This document shows, piece by piece, positions 25,558 to 35,800 of a stretch of DNA of 43,408 nucleotides (position 1 is its first letter; the number at the start of each line of letters is the position of its first letter). Both the position numbers and the translations under genes were made by a program. Source of the stretch: an uncultured Bacteroidales bacterium. Its GTDB lineage: Bacteria; Bacteroidota; Bacteroidia; Bacteroidales; UBA932. Below the pieces are notes generated by a model. That model was given only the letters and a program-made list of their open reading frames with translations. It ran no database searches and was not told where the DNA came from. The stretch covers positions 1 to 43,408 of the forward strand of contig CAJOKD010000022.1 in assembly GCA_905235085.1 (NCBI GenBank). The letters run 5' to 3'.

Positions 25558-26648
25558 GATTCGACCAGATCATAGGGAACCGGGATGCCGTAAGGGCGCT
25601 GGAAGGGATGGCCGCGAGCGGCCGTATCCCTCATGCTATGATGCTCTATGAGAACGACGGCTGCGGAGCGGTTGCGCTCGTGATGGCTTTCCTTTCGGAA
25701 GTATTCAAGGACGAGCACAAGGTCTCGGGCCTCATCCACCCCGACGTCCATTATGTATATCCTGTAGCGAACGGGTCGAAGGAGAACGAGAAGGTGGAGA
25801 ACCTCAGGGCTGAGCTGTTCCTGGGATACTGGCGCGAACTGATCAAGGCCAATCCGTACGCCTTGGAGTCGGAAGTCAGCTCTGCCTTCGGAGTAGAAGG
25901 CAAGCAGACCGGAATCAACAACGCCGAGGCCAAGGAGATACTTGAGACGGTCTATCTCTCTTCGGTGGAAGGAGGTTACAAGGCCGTGGTAGTATATCTG
26001 CCGGAAAAGATGAATACGGCAGCCGCGAACAGGTTGCTGAAGGCAATAGAGGAACCCCCGGAGAAGACTCTCTTCCTTATGATAACCCACGCTCCGGAGA
26101 AGGTGATGCAGACCATTTCATCGCGGTGCCAGGCGATAAGGGTCCCGCCTTGTTCCAAAGAAGAAATCCAGGAGGTGCTCGTATCCTCTTTCGGGAAGAG
26201 CAGCGAGGAAGCGGCCCAGGCGGCCCTCGTGGCCGGAGGAAGTGTAGGCGTCGCACTCCAGTACCTGTCCGGGAAGGAAGAATACCAGGAGCAGGTCGGA
26301 ATATTCCGGAACCTGATGGAAGCTCTCTCTTCCAGGGACCTCACTGCCGCCCTTGCCTGCGGAGAAGAGATGGCTTCGCTGGGCTCAAGGGAAAAACAGA
26401 AAGCTTTTTGTAAATTTGCAGGAGAGAGCCTGCGCAAGATATTCCTCCTGCAGCAGGGCCTTCCTCAGATAGCTGGGATATCGTCCGAGGAATCGGATTT
26501 CCTATCATCACTGTCGGGTCGGTGCAGGAAGAATTTCCCGAGGCTTGCGCTGTCGTACATCGACCGAGCAGCTATGCTCATCGACAGGAACGTGAACCAG
26601 AAAATATTGTTCTGCGACCTTGTCGGCAGGATGTATTTAAGTTTTTGA
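25554..26648 (+). CDS. holB: DNA polymerase III delta' subunit-like protein
   Basis: A 364-residue clamp-loader homologue: GNRDAVRALEGMAASGRIPHAMML at the N-terminus, then NTAAANRLLKAIEEPPEKTLFLMITHAPEKVMQTISSRCQAIRVPP with the Ser-Arg-Cys arginine-finger motif of delta'. The P-loop region is degenerate (ENDGCGAVALVM, no GKS/T), as expected of the non-ATPase delta'. It links the gamma/tau complex to the clamp. It overlaps the upstream gene by 4 bases. Confidence 0.88.
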   Translation: MRFDQIIGNRDAVRALEGMAASGRIPHAMMLYENDGCGAVALVMAFLSEVFKDEHKVSGLIHPDVHYVYPVANGSKENEKVENLRAELFLGYWRELIKANPYALESEVSSAFGVEGKQTGINNAEAKEILETVYLSSVEGGYKAVVVYLPEKMNTAAANRLLKAIEEPPEKTLFLMITHAPEKVMQTISSRCQAIRVPPCSKEEIQEVLVSSFGKSSEEAAQAALVAGGSVGVALQYLSGKEEYQEQVGIFRNLMEALSSRDLTAALACGEEMASLGSREKQKAFCKFAGESLRKIFLLQQGLPQIAGISSEESDFLSSLSGRCRKNFPRLALSYIDRAAMLIDRNVNQKILFCDLVGRMYLSF

Positions 26649-26653
26649 CAACG

Positions 26654-27820
26654 ATGGACTATACTGACAACGAAAGCATAAAGTTCGACTGCAGCCGCGG
26701 CTGTACCGTGGCCCAGGACCCTGAAACAGGGGACTTCGACTGCAATTACCGCCAAGGTTGCTGCAAGCTGGAATCATACAACTGGCTTCGCGGAGTCACC
26801 CAAGAGCAGTACAAGGATCTGTTCGAGGTCCGTTTCAAGAATACCCGCAAAGGGATATATTTCAACACTTCCGGCCAGGGCATCAAGACCGGAGACCTGG
26901 TGATCGTGGAGGCGGCCAACGGCCACGACCTGGGAATCGTTACGCTGGAAGGCCCTATCGTAGGCCGCCAGATGAAGTGCAGGGGAGTCGATCCGGACAC
27001 TACCCAGCTGAAGAAGATCTACCGCAAGGCCAAGCCTCTGGACATAGCCAAGTGGCAGGAGGCCATAGCCCGCGAGCAGGACACGATGATCCAGGCCCGC
27101 AGGATAGCCGCCGAACTCGGACTGGATATGAAGATCGGGGACGTGGAGTTCCAGGGTGACGGCACCAAGGCGATATTCTACTATATTGCAGACGGAAGGG
27201 TAGATTTCCGCCAGCTGATCAAGGTATATGCAGAGGAATTCAGGATCCGCATCGAGATGAAACAGATCGGAGCCCGCCAGGAGGCAGGCCTGATCGGCGG
27301 TCTCGGAGTATGCGGCCGGGAACTTTGCTGCGCCAATTACATCACCAACTTCCAGTCGATATCCACTTCTGCCGCCCGTACCCAGGACCTGTCCCTCAAT
27401 CCACAGAAGCTTGCGGGACAGTGCGGCAAACTCAAGTGCTGCCTGAACTATGAGGTGGCGAACTACATCGACGCCCAGACCAGGATTCCAAAAGTCACGG
27501 AACCACTTGAATTCGAAGACGGTCAGGCCTGGCTGGTCAAGACGGACATACTTCAGGAGATCCTGTATTTCTCCTATGAGAAAGGCTCCCTGAGCAACCT
27601 TTATCCCCTCTCGGCAGACGAGGTCCGCGAGGTTCAGGAAATGAATGCCAGGGGTGAGAGGCCGGAGTCCCTGAAGAGCGAACCGGTTCCCGATGGCCCT
27701 CAGTTCATTTCGGCCGTAGGTGACGACAGCATAACCAGGTTCGACAAACCTAAGAAGAGCAAGAAGAAGAGGTCAGGCAGCAGGAACCGCAAGAACGGCA
27801 AGGCCCACAAGGATGCGTAG
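26654..27820 (+). CDS. PSP1 / RicT-family protein
   Basis: A 388-residue protein with the PSP1 C-terminal domain (RicT family). Cys-rich motifs are plain: CSRGCTVAQD, CNYRQGCCKLESYNW, GVCGRELCCANY and GQCGKLKCCLNYE, fitting Fe-S or metal binding. It lies immediately after holB, as in many bacteria. The homologue RicT (YaaT) acts with RicA/RicF in RNA-processing control in Bacillus; the role here is unknown. ATG 26654 is chosen, 5 bases after the holB stop. The tail is very basic (KKSKKKRSGSRNRKN). The following gldH ATG overlaps it by 8 bases. Confidence 0.88.
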   Translation: MDYTDNESIKFDCSRGCTVAQDPETGDFDCNYRQGCCKLESYNWLRGVTQEQYKDLFEVRFKNTRKGIYFNTSGQGIKTGDLVIVEAANGHDLGIVTLEGPIVGRQMKCRGVDPDTTQLKKIYRKAKPLDIAKWQEAIAREQDTMIQARRIAAELGLDMKIGDVEFQGDGTKAIFYYIADGRVDFRQLIKVYAEEFRIRIEMKQIGARQEAGLIGGLGVCGRELCCANYITNFQSISTSAARTQDLSLNPQKLAGQCGKLKCCLNYEVANYIDAQTRIPKVTEPLEFEDGQAWLVKTDILQEILYFSYEKGSLSNLYPLSADEVREVQEMNARGERPESLKSEPVPDGPQFISAVGDDSITRFDKPKKSKKKRSGSRNRKNGKAHKDA

Positions 27821-28271
27821 GTATATTCTCATAGCCCTGTTCGCGGCCGTGGCGTTCTCCTGCACGCGGCCCCTTTCCAATGAGCCCTTCGTCAGGAGGG
27901 AGAACGCCGAATATGGCGACACGTATTCATTCCTGCTGGATATGGCGGATTCCACCATCTCTTACGGCCTGGATTTCTACACCAGGCTCGAGAGGAAGCC
28001 TTTCGCTGCTTTTCCCAATGACAGTATAGTGCTGGCTATCAGGTGGATAGCTCCTTCCGACTCGAACTATGTCGACACTCTGGTTATGTCAGTCCGGCAG
28101 GCTGACGGTTCCGCCTATTTCACCAAGGATGTGGTCTGCCCGTTCAAGGAGCGCCTCGATCTCCCGGAATACGGAGAGTGGCGCCTCAAGGCTCGCGTCC
28201 TGAACGAAGCCGAGTCGGTACGTGGCTTGGGAATCATTTTCAAGCGCAACCTATGGGACACGACAAACTGA
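27813..28271 (+). CDS. gldH: gliding-motility lipoprotein GldH family
   Basis: A 152-residue lipoprotein with lipobox LFAAVAFSCTRP and a compact beta-rich domain. The position next to a PSP1 protein and the pattern IALRWIAPSDSNYVDTLVMSVR-like strands and the ending GLGIIFKRNLWDT fit GldH. GldH is required for gliding in Flavobacterium; in non-gliding Bacteroidales its role may be in the cell envelope. It overlaps the upstream gene by 8 and the downstream trmB by 19 bases, so it is translationally coupled. Confidence 0.8.
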   Translation: MRRYILIALFAAVAFSCTRPLSNEPFVRRENAEYGDTYSFLLDMADSTISYGLDFYTRLERKPFAAFPNDSIVLAIRWIAPSDSNYVDTLVMSVRQADGSAYFTKDVVCPFKERLDLPEYGEWRLKARVLNEAESVRGLGIIFKRNLWDTTN

Positions 28272-29038
28272 GGAAATTCGCCGAGAACGAGACTTTCGCC
28301 TGCCTTCTCCAGCCTGACCCGTCAGCTATACTGGACAAGTCCTCCGCCGACAGGGGTCTCCACCTGAAGGACCATCCGATTAAGGGAAGGTGGAATGAAC
28401 GGATGTTCGCCGAGGAGCAGCCGATAGTGCTGGAACTCGGTTGCGGGAAAGGGGAGTATACCATCGACCTGTCGTCGAGGATTCCCGGCTGCAACTACAT
28501 CGGAGTGGACATCAAAGGCGCCAGGCTTTGGAAAGGGGCCAAGTTCGCCACCACCCACAATCTCCCGAACGTCGCCTTCCTCCGGACCAGGATCGAATTC
28601 ATAGAGGCTTATTTCGCTCCCGGAGAAGTTTCCGGAATATGGCTCACTTTCTCAGATCCCCAGCTCAAGAGCGAGAACAGCAGGCTGACGAGCCCGGTCT
28701 TCCTTGAACGTTACCGCAAGTTCCTCAAGCCAGGCGGCGTCATCCATCTGAAGACTGACAGCCGTTTCCTATATGAATATTCCAAGGCGGTCGCCGAGGA
28801 GAACGGCTTGCGCATTCTCGCGGCCACCACGGACCTGTACGGCGAAAGGAACATTGACAATCCTGCCCTGTATGAAGTCCAGACTTTCTACGAGAAGATG
28901 TTCCTCTCGCAGGGCTACAAGATCACGTATCTCGAGTTCGTGATAGACAAGGATGGAGAATATGTCCACCCTTCCTCATTCGACAGCGATTACTGGCGCT
29001 CCGTCGAAGGTCCGAGACGCTTCTCGCACCAGATATAG
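28253..29038 (+). CDS. trmB: tRNA (guanine-N7-)-methyltransferase
   Basis: A 261-residue methyltransferase making m7G46 in tRNA from SAM. The SAM motif LELGCGKGEYTIDLSSR and the TrmB active-site segment IWLTFSDPQLKSENSRLTSPVFLERY are seen; the usual PDPW is PQLK here, a Bacteroidota variant. ATG 28253 is chosen over an upstream in-frame ATG at 28178 deep in gldH. The gene overlaps the 3' end of gldH by 19 bases and the convergent U32 gene by 49 bases. Confidence 0.88.
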   Translation: MGHDKLRKFAENETFACLLQPDPSAILDKSSADRGLHLKDHPIKGRWNERMFAEEQPIVLELGCGKGEYTIDLSSRIPGCNYIGVDIKGARLWKGAKFATTHNLPNVAFLRTRIEFIEAYFAPGEVSGIWLTFSDPQLKSENSRLTSPVFLERYRKFLKPGGVIHLKTDSRFLYEYSKAVAEENGLRILAATTDLYGERNIDNPALYEVQTFYEKMFLSQGYKITYLEFVIDKDGEYVHPSSFDSDYWRSVEGPRRFSHQI

Positions 29039-30279
29039 AATTTGTCCCCTCGGCGCAGTTTTCTCTCTCCCTTCCAGTCTTCCGGGAAAGATACCGGAAT
29101 CGAGCAGAACGTTCCCTTTTCCGCTTTCGGAACAGGCTTCAGATCCACCCTTACCTCGGTGGCGTTGCCTTCCAGCACTCCGGTCGTAGCTCCCGTGACA
29201 AGGAAGTCGTCGCCGGCCGAGACAGGCTGCGATTCCACCAGGATCTCGGCCACTCCGAGCTTTGAGAACCAGTTCGTCACCTTGCCGCAATAAACCTTGT
29301 TCCTCGTGGCGTGGCTTCCGTATTTCTCGCTCCACTCCCCGAGCCGGGCACCTTGGTAGTAACCGTCCCAGAAGCCTCTGTTGAACACTTCCGAAAGTTC
29401 CGACTCCAGCCTGGCGGCCAGTTCCGGGCCGTAAGTCCCGTCGCATACTGCATCGGCGGCCCTGCGGTAGCAGGAGGCTGTCTTCTTGACATATTCGGCG
29501 CTCCTAGCCCTGCCTTCGATCTTGAACACCTTGACGCCTGATTCTATGATCCTGTCCAGGAAACCTATGGTACACAAGTCCTTAGGGGACATTATGTACT
29601 TGTTGTCTATGTCCAGGCGGTTGCCCGTCTCGAGGTCCGTCACCTCGTATGCCCTCCGGCAGACCTGGTAGCACTCGCCCCTGTTGGCAGAGGCACCGTA
29701 CGCGTGCAGGCTGAGGTAGCACTTCCCGGAGACGGCCATACACAGGGCTCCGTGGGCGAACATCTCGATCCTGACGGGTTTTCCCCCGGGTCCGGTGATG
29801 TTCTCCTTTACGATGGCCTCGTGGATCTGCCTGACCTGGTCGAGGTTGAGCTCCCTGGCCAGCACGATCACGTCGGCGAACCGGGAATAAAACTTGAGCG
29901 CCTCGATGTTGGATATGTTCAGCTGCGTGGAGATATGTACTTCCATCCCGATCTGCCTGCAGTAATCTATAGCGGCGATGTCCGAGGCTATGACTGCGTC
30001 CACTCCGGCCGCCTTGGCGGCATCCAGGGCTTCCCGCATAGGGGCCAGGTCCTCTCCGTAGAGGACTATGTTCAGGGTGAGATATGACTTGACTCCGGCC
30101 TCCCTGCAGATGCGTGTTACTTCCTCAAGGTCTTCCGGGGAAAAGTTGTTGGCGGAGTGCGAGCGCATATTCAGCCTTCCGACTCCGAAATACACTGAAT
30201 CAGCGCCTCCTTGGATAGCCGCCCTGAGGCATTCGAAATTGCCTGCGGGAGCCATTATCTCTAGCTCTTTCTTGTCCAT
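28990..30279 (-). CDS. U32-family peptidase-like protein (TrhP/YegQ type)
   Basis: A 429-residue protein with the U32 core: LEIMAPAGNFECLRAAIQGGADSVYFGV at the N-terminus, then VRIEMFAHGALCMAVSGKCYLS, whose Cys residues and those in GECYQVCRR bind an Fe-S cluster. YegQ/TrhP-type members act in tRNA wobble uridine hydroxylation (ho5U); proteolysis is not established. Length (429) suits TrhP more than the longer RlhA. The gene's leader carries the structured element described at 30301-30376. Its 3' end overlaps trmB by 49 bases on the other strand. Confidence 0.85.
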   Translation of the reverse strand: MDKKELEIMAPAGNFECLRAAIQGGADSVYFGVGRLNMRSHSANNFSPEDLEEVTRICREAGVKSYLTLNIVLYGEDLAPMREALDAAKAAGVDAVIASDIAAIDYCRQIGMEVHISTQLNISNIEALKFYSRFADVIVLARELNLDQVRQIHEAIVKENITGPGGKPVRIEMFAHGALCMAVSGKCYLSLHAYGASANRGECYQVCRRAYEVTDLETGNRLDIDNKYIMSPKDLCTIGFLDRIIESGVKVFKIEGRARSAEYVKKTASCYRRAADAVCDGTYGPELAARLESELSEVFNRGFWDGYYQGARLGEWSEKYGSHATRNKVYCGKVTNWFSKLGVAEILVESQPVSAGDDFLVTGATTGVLEGNATEVRVDLKPVPKAEKGTFCSIPVSFPEDWKGERKLRRGDKFYIWCEKRLGPSTERQ

Positions 30280-30300
30280 ATCACTCTAATATGCCTCCAT

Positions 30301-30376
30301 AATGGCTTGCACCATAAGGCCGCTTGCTGCTTCGCAGCCCTGTACGGGTAAATGCGACCTTATGGTGCAAGCCATT
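30301..30376 (-). repeat. structured leader element, copy B (shared 20-nt core in the U32 leader)
   Basis: Arms AATGGCTTGCACCATAAGG (30301-30319) and its exact complement CCTTATGGTGCAAGCCATT (30358-30376) form a 19-bp perfect stem with a 38-base interior. On the minus strand the interior holds agggctgcgaagcagcaagc (30321-30340 complement), identical to copy A at 9862-9881, with the GCTGC-GAA-GCAGC hairpin. It is sense for the U32 gene, between its -7 box (30387-30394) and start codon, which is 22 bases away. Confidence 0.65.
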
Positions 30377-30386
30377 TATGCTGGTG

Positions 30387-30394
30387 CAAAGATA
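30387..30394 (-). promoter_or_regulatory. -7 box of the U32 gene
   Basis: TATCTTTG on the minus strand matches TAnnTTTG. It is upstream of copy B of the structured element; the same octamer precedes copy A at 9833-9840. The plus-strand malQ gene starts at 30428. Confidence 0.5.
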
Positions 30395-30427
30395 GCCAAA
30401 TTCAGATATTTTAGTTAATATTGCAAT

Positions 30428-32827
30428 ATGAAGCTAGAAATCAATCTCGAATATTTTACATCTCCTGGCGAATCGCTTTGCCTTGTATGCACCGAAGGCA
30501 CCGAGTATCCAATGGATTATATCCTCGGAGGAGTATGGTCAGTATCGATAGAAGTGCCTGCCTCCGTAAAGGAGCTTGGATATTCCTTCGAAGTGCGTAG
30601 GGGAAGCGAATGCCTGCGCAAGGAATGGGAAGGGCACGACCTTCCGCTCCTTTCAGGAAAGAAGCCCGGGATACTACAGGTGAGGGATTGCTGGCACGAC
30701 AGGCCGGCGGATTCACCTTTCCGCACCAAGGCTTTCACCGACGTGATATTCAGGAAAAAGGCCTCTCACGTGAAGCGTTCGGGCAATGTCGCCTTCATAG
30801 TATCCGCATCCCAGGTCCGTACCGGGGAAGTGCTTGCGCTCGCCGGCAGCGGCCCTCTTTTCGGAGACTGGAAGCAGTTCATCCCGATGAACCTTGAAAA
30901 GGCCGCCCTTTGGTCCTTGTTCCTCGATGTCAAGGAGCCTTTCGAATACAAGTTCGTAATACTTGACGGGAAGACCGGCGTCCCTGTTTGCTGGGAAACC
31001 GGTCCGAACCATTTCTTCGCGGAAGTCCCGGCCAAAGACAGCGCCATCGTGGTCCGCGACTTCGATCCGGTGTTCGCCAGGACTCCGTGGCGCGGAGCCG
31101 GAACAGCCATTCCCGTTTTCTCCCTCCGCAGCAAGGACAGCTTCGGAGTGGGTGAATTCAAGGACCTCAAACTGCTCGTGGACTGGGCTGCCGGAACGGG
31201 ACAGAGCCTCATCCAGCTGCTTCCGGTGAACGATACGACTATGACCGGCACCTGGACTGACTCGTATCCCTACAACGCCAATTCCACTTTCGCCCTGCAT
31301 CCTCAGTTCATATCCCTGCCGGAAGCCGGGGTAAAGGTCACCAGGGAATACAAGGCCCTCAGGGACGAGCTGAACGCCCTCCCGCAGATAGACTATGAAA
31401 GGGTGAACAACGAGAAGAAGCGCCTGCTCAAGGAAGCTTTCGCGCAGAAGGGTGCGGAAGTGATGGCGGGCAAGGCTTACAAGGAGTTCTACGCCGCGAA
31501 CGAGCACTGGCTCCTCCCTTATGCCGCCTTCTGCGTACTCCGCGACATCAACGGAACTCCTGAGTTCGGCAAGTGGAAAACGCATTCGGTATATTCCAAG
31601 TCCAGGATAGAGGTTTTCTGCAAGAAGCACGTCGAAGAGATCGGCTTCTGCTGCTGGGAGCAGTTCTGCCTTGACACCCAGCTCAAGGACGCTGTGGAAT
31701 ATGCTCATTCCAAGGGAGTTGCCATCAAGGGAGACCTCCCTATTGGAATCAGCCGCACGAGTGCCGACGCCTGGCAGTTCCCGAAGCTCTTCAACCTCGA
31801 TTCCCAGGCCGGAGCACCGCCGGATGCTTTCTCCGCGGACGGCCAGAACTGGGGTTTCCCGACTTACAACTGGGAAGAGATGTCCAAGGACGGCTATGCC
31901 TGGTGGAAGTCCCGCCTCGGGAAGATGAGCGAATATTTCGACTGCTTCAGGATCGACCATATCCTCGGATTCTTCCGCATCTGGGAGATCCCTCACGGCA
32001 TCAAGTCGGGCCTTATGGGGCACTTCAACCCTGCCCTTCCATATTCCGGCGACGAACTGAGGGGAAGGGGCTTCGACCCTAATTCAGGCCTCTTCGTCCC
32101 GGATCCGCACAAGGACGGCTGGTACCATCCGAGGATCGCATCCCAGGATACCGATGACTACAAGGCTCTCAACGACTACTTCAAGCAGGCCTACAACGAC
32201 CTGTACAACGATTTCTTCTACCGCCGCCACAATACCTTCTGGAAGGAGACGGCTATGAAGAAGCTCCCGGCGCTCCTGGATTCGACCAGGATGCTTGCCT
32301 GCGGAGAGGACCTCGGAATGATTCCGGACTGTGTCCCGGAGACTATGGAGGAGCTCAACATAGCCTCGCTAGAGATACAGAGGATGCCGAAGTCTCCGGA
32401 GAAGACTTTCGACGATCCGTCCACCTACCCGTATCTTTCAGTCTGTGCGACGGGTACCCACGACACTTCATCCATACGTGGATGGTGGGAAGAGGACAGG
32501 GCTCTGTCCGAGAGATTCTTCCACGATGCCCTGCACTGCGAAGGTACGGCTCCGTGGTTCTGCGAGCCTTGGATATGCGAACTGATCATCAGGCAGCATC
32601 TCGCTTCGCCTGCGATGCTCTGCATACTTCCGCTCCAGGACTGGATGTCTATCGACGGGGAAGTCCGTTATCAGGGCAATCCGTCCGACGAGCGAATCAA
32701 CATCCCGTCCAACCCGCGTCACTACTGGAGGTGGAGGATGCATCTGAACCTTGAGGACCTCCTGGCCCACAATTCGTTCAACGGGCATCTCAAAGACCTT
32801 GTAAAGGAATACGGCAGGGGAGTTTAA
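30428..32827 (+). CDS. malQ: 4-alpha-glucanotransferase (GH77) with N-terminal starch-binding domains
   Basis: A 799-residue enzyme. Residues 1-90 and about 120-215 are CBM20-like starch-binding modules; residues about 235-790 form the GH77 barrel. The catalytic residues are Asp510 (CFRIDHILGFFRIWE), Glu627 (CGEDLGMIPDCVPE) and Asp679 (THDTSSIRGWWEED). It transfers alpha-1,4-glucans for maltodextrin and glycogen metabolism. It begins MKLEINLEYFTSPGE with no signal peptide, so cytosolic. Length is a little short of the usual Bacteroidota two-CBM form. The stop is 4 bases before the AsmA gene. Confidence 0.93.
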   Translation: MKLEINLEYFTSPGESLCLVCTEGTEYPMDYILGGVWSVSIEVPASVKELGYSFEVRRGSECLRKEWEGHDLPLLSGKKPGILQVRDCWHDRPADSPFRTKAFTDVIFRKKASHVKRSGNVAFIVSASQVRTGEVLALAGSGPLFGDWKQFIPMNLEKAALWSLFLDVKEPFEYKFVILDGKTGVPVCWETGPNHFFAEVPAKDSAIVVRDFDPVFARTPWRGAGTAIPVFSLRSKDSFGVGEFKDLKLLVDWAAGTGQSLIQLLPVNDTTMTGTWTDSYPYNANSTFALHPQFISLPEAGVKVTREYKALRDELNALPQIDYERVNNEKKRLLKEAFAQKGAEVMAGKAYKEFYAANEHWLLPYAAFCVLRDINGTPEFGKWKTHSVYSKSRIEVFCKKHVEEIGFCCWEQFCLDTQLKDAVEYAHSKGVAIKGDLPIGISRTSADAWQFPKLFNLDSQAGAPPDAFSADGQNWGFPTYNWEEMSKDGYAWWKSRLGKMSEYFDCFRIDHILGFFRIWEIPHGIKSGLMGHFNPALPYSGDELRGRGFDPNSGLFVPDPHKDGWYHPRIASQDTDDYKALNDYFKQAYNDLYNDFFYRRHNTFWKETAMKKLPALLDSTRMLACGEDLGMIPDCVPETMEELNIASLEIQRMPKSPEKTFDDPSTYPYLSVCATGTHDTSSIRGWWEEDRALSERFFHDALHCEGTAPWFCEPWICELIIRQHLASPAMLCILPLQDWMSIDGEVRYQGNPSDERINIPSNPRHYWRWRMHLNLEDLLAHNSFNGHLKDLVKEYGRGV

Positions 32828-32831
32828 GAAT

Positions 32832-35800
32832 ATGGAGGAAGAAGGGAAAGGAAAACGCAGGGGCAGGGCCCGCAAATGGCTGAAAGGCCTGTTGCTGGCC
32901 TTCTTCGGCCTCTGGGCCCTGGTCATAATCGTACTCCAGCTCGTGCTGAGTTCCGCCTTCCTGACCAAGGTGGTTGACCTCCTTGCCGACAGGTATGTGG
33001 ACGGAACAGTTACCTTTTCCGATGTCAAGGCCTCGATGTTCAGGAGTTTCCCGAATCTGAACGTGACCATCGGGGATTTCTCCCTGACATACCCGCACGA
33101 CCGTTTCGCGGCCTATGATTCCATCGCCACCGTAAGCGATTTCCTCAGGAACCTCGGACGTGGCAGCGAAGTCGACACGCTGGCCCATTTCGACCGCCTG
33201 AGCGTGTCGGTCAATTACATCGACCTTATCAGGAAAAAGCTGGATATCCGTCACGTCGTCCTCGAGCATCCGAGGGTATTCGCCCATAGGTATGACTCGA
33301 CCGCTGCCAACTGGAAGATGTTCCGGCTGGAGCCCAAGGAGGGCGGCTCCGATTCTACGGTGTTCGATATGCCGGTCTCCGTGGGGAAAGTCAGCCTGGA
33401 GGACAGGCCGTTCGCCGTATTCACGGACCTGGCAGATACCCTTTCCGGCACCTTGTTCCTGAAGGGGATGACCGCCAAGGGGCATTATGACGTAAAGGAG
33501 AACAAGCTGTCGAAGGTCCACCTGTCGATGGATTCGCTTTTTGTGGCCGGAAGGCTTCCGTCCGACACTCTGGCCTTGGCTCTGGACCATCTCGGGGTTA
33601 AAGAGCACGGCCCACATTACGACGTGGACCTGAAGTCCAAGGCTTATCTTGCCCTCCGCTCGGCGGGCAGGATGCAGATCCCGTTGAGCGCTTCCTGCGA
33701 GTTTACTCCGGACCTTCAGAAGAAACTGTTCGAAATCAAGGACTTGAAGGCTTCCGTTGCCACTCTCGACTTGAAGGGTGAAGGCTTGTTGGATATGTCT
33801 CGTGACAGTATGTACGTCAAGGCTGACGTGGCGCTGGAGGACGAACCGGTGAGCGAGGTGACCAAGTTCCTAGGGGACAATTTCCCTGTGCTGAAAAAAC
33901 TCAAGACGGATGCCCTGATCTCTGCTGACGGCCATTGCGACGGCTATTTCGACAAGCAGTCCGGAAGGATCCCTGAGATGTCCGTCCACCTTACCGTGCC
34001 TGAGTCCCGGATAGGTTGGAAGGGCATAGAGGAAACCGGCCGAATCGACCTCGAGGCAATCGCTAGCACCAGGGACGGGAAACTCGTGGCCGAGGTCCAG
34101 GATCTCTGCGTCCACGTCCAAGGAGCAGGTGTGCAGGTGAAAGGCACTGCCGACGACCTTCTCGGAGACGACCCTCTGATAACCCTGGACAGCGACGTCC
34201 ATTTCCGCCTGGATTCCCTGACCCGCTTCCTGCCGGAGGATTCCGGAATAACTGCGAAGGGCAACCTGGACGGAGGAGTGAAAGGGAAGTTCAAGCTCTC
34301 TGAACTGGACATCTACAATTTCTCCGACATCGGGATAGAGGCTGCCTTGAAGAGCAATGGAATAAGGATATACGATCCCAAGGACACGCTTACCGCTTAC
34401 CTCGGGAAGACCTCCATCAACCTCGGGCCGGATGCCAAGGGGAAGAACGTCGTTTCCGCTGCGGTGGACAGCATATTCGCGGAATACGGCAAATCCACTT
34501 TCATCAAGGGGAAGAAGGTCAACCTTTCCGCCAGCAATTCCACGGAGAATATCAAGGGGCTGCCCGGCAGGCATCCTCTCATTTGCAAGTTGGATGCTTC
34601 CTCGATAGGGATGATGGACCTGGATTCCTGCTTCGTAGCAGTAAGCGGAACTTCCAACACCTTGAAATTCACCCCGACTCCCAAGGGGAAGGAAACCGTC
34701 CCTTACCTGAACCTCTCCAACTCCAACCAGTCGCTTACCATACGCGAAAGCGTGAACAGGTATTCCGCGTCAGGGGTGTCCGTCAACGTGGCAGCCCACC
34801 AGGTCGCGGCAGATAACAGGGCACGGCGCAAGCATCTGCTCGATTCGTTGCAGAAGGTATATCCGGGAGTCCCGCGGGATTCCTTGTTCTACAAGGCGTT
34901 CAGCCAGAACAGGAGGGCCATCCCGGACTATCTCACTGAAAAGGATTTCCAGAAGAAGGACATCCACATCAGCCTCGGAGAGTCCGTTTCTAAGTATATC
35001 CAGGACTGGGACATTTCCGGCAACCTCAAGGTTGCGTCCGGCAAGATAATCACTCCGTACTATCCGCTCGAGAACACGTTCTCCTCGCTGAGCGGCAAGT
35101 TCAACAACAACAGCATAACCCTGTCGAACGTAACGATCAATTCCGGCCAGTCGGATGTCTCGGCCAAGGGCACCCTGACCGGCTTGAGACGTGCCCTGAC
35201 TTCCAAGAGAGGGGGCCTGCTGAACCTGAACCTGAATCTGAGTTCGTCAGTGATCGATGTTAACGAGATCCTGCTTGCAGCCAATGCCGGCAAGCAGTTC
35301 ATGCCTCCTGGCGAGAACGTGGCCCTACAGGGAGTGGATGACGGGACATACCTGAATGCGGTCAAGGAAGGAGCCGTAGTGGACACTTCGGCAGGGAGCG
35401 CCCTGATAGTCCTGCCGGCCAACCTGAACGCGAAGGTGGCCGTCAATGCCAATACGGTCAGATGGTCTTCGCTCGAGACTTCGTTCGTGTCGACCAACCT
35501 CGAGATGAAGGAGCGCTGCCTCCAGGCTACCAACACTTTCGCGATGACTAATATGGGAGAAGCCTTCCTGGAAGGTTTCTATTCGACCCGTACGAAGAAG
35601 GACCTCAAGGCAGGATTCGACCTGATGCTCTCGAACATAACGGCGGAAAAGGTGATCGAATTGTTCCCTGCAGTCGACAGCATTATGCCTATGCTGAAGG
35701 CGTTCAAGGGCTTGCTCGACTGCGAAATGGCAGCGACCACATCCATAGACACCGATATGAACGTCGTGCTGCCGACCCTTACCGGAATAATCAAGATAGA

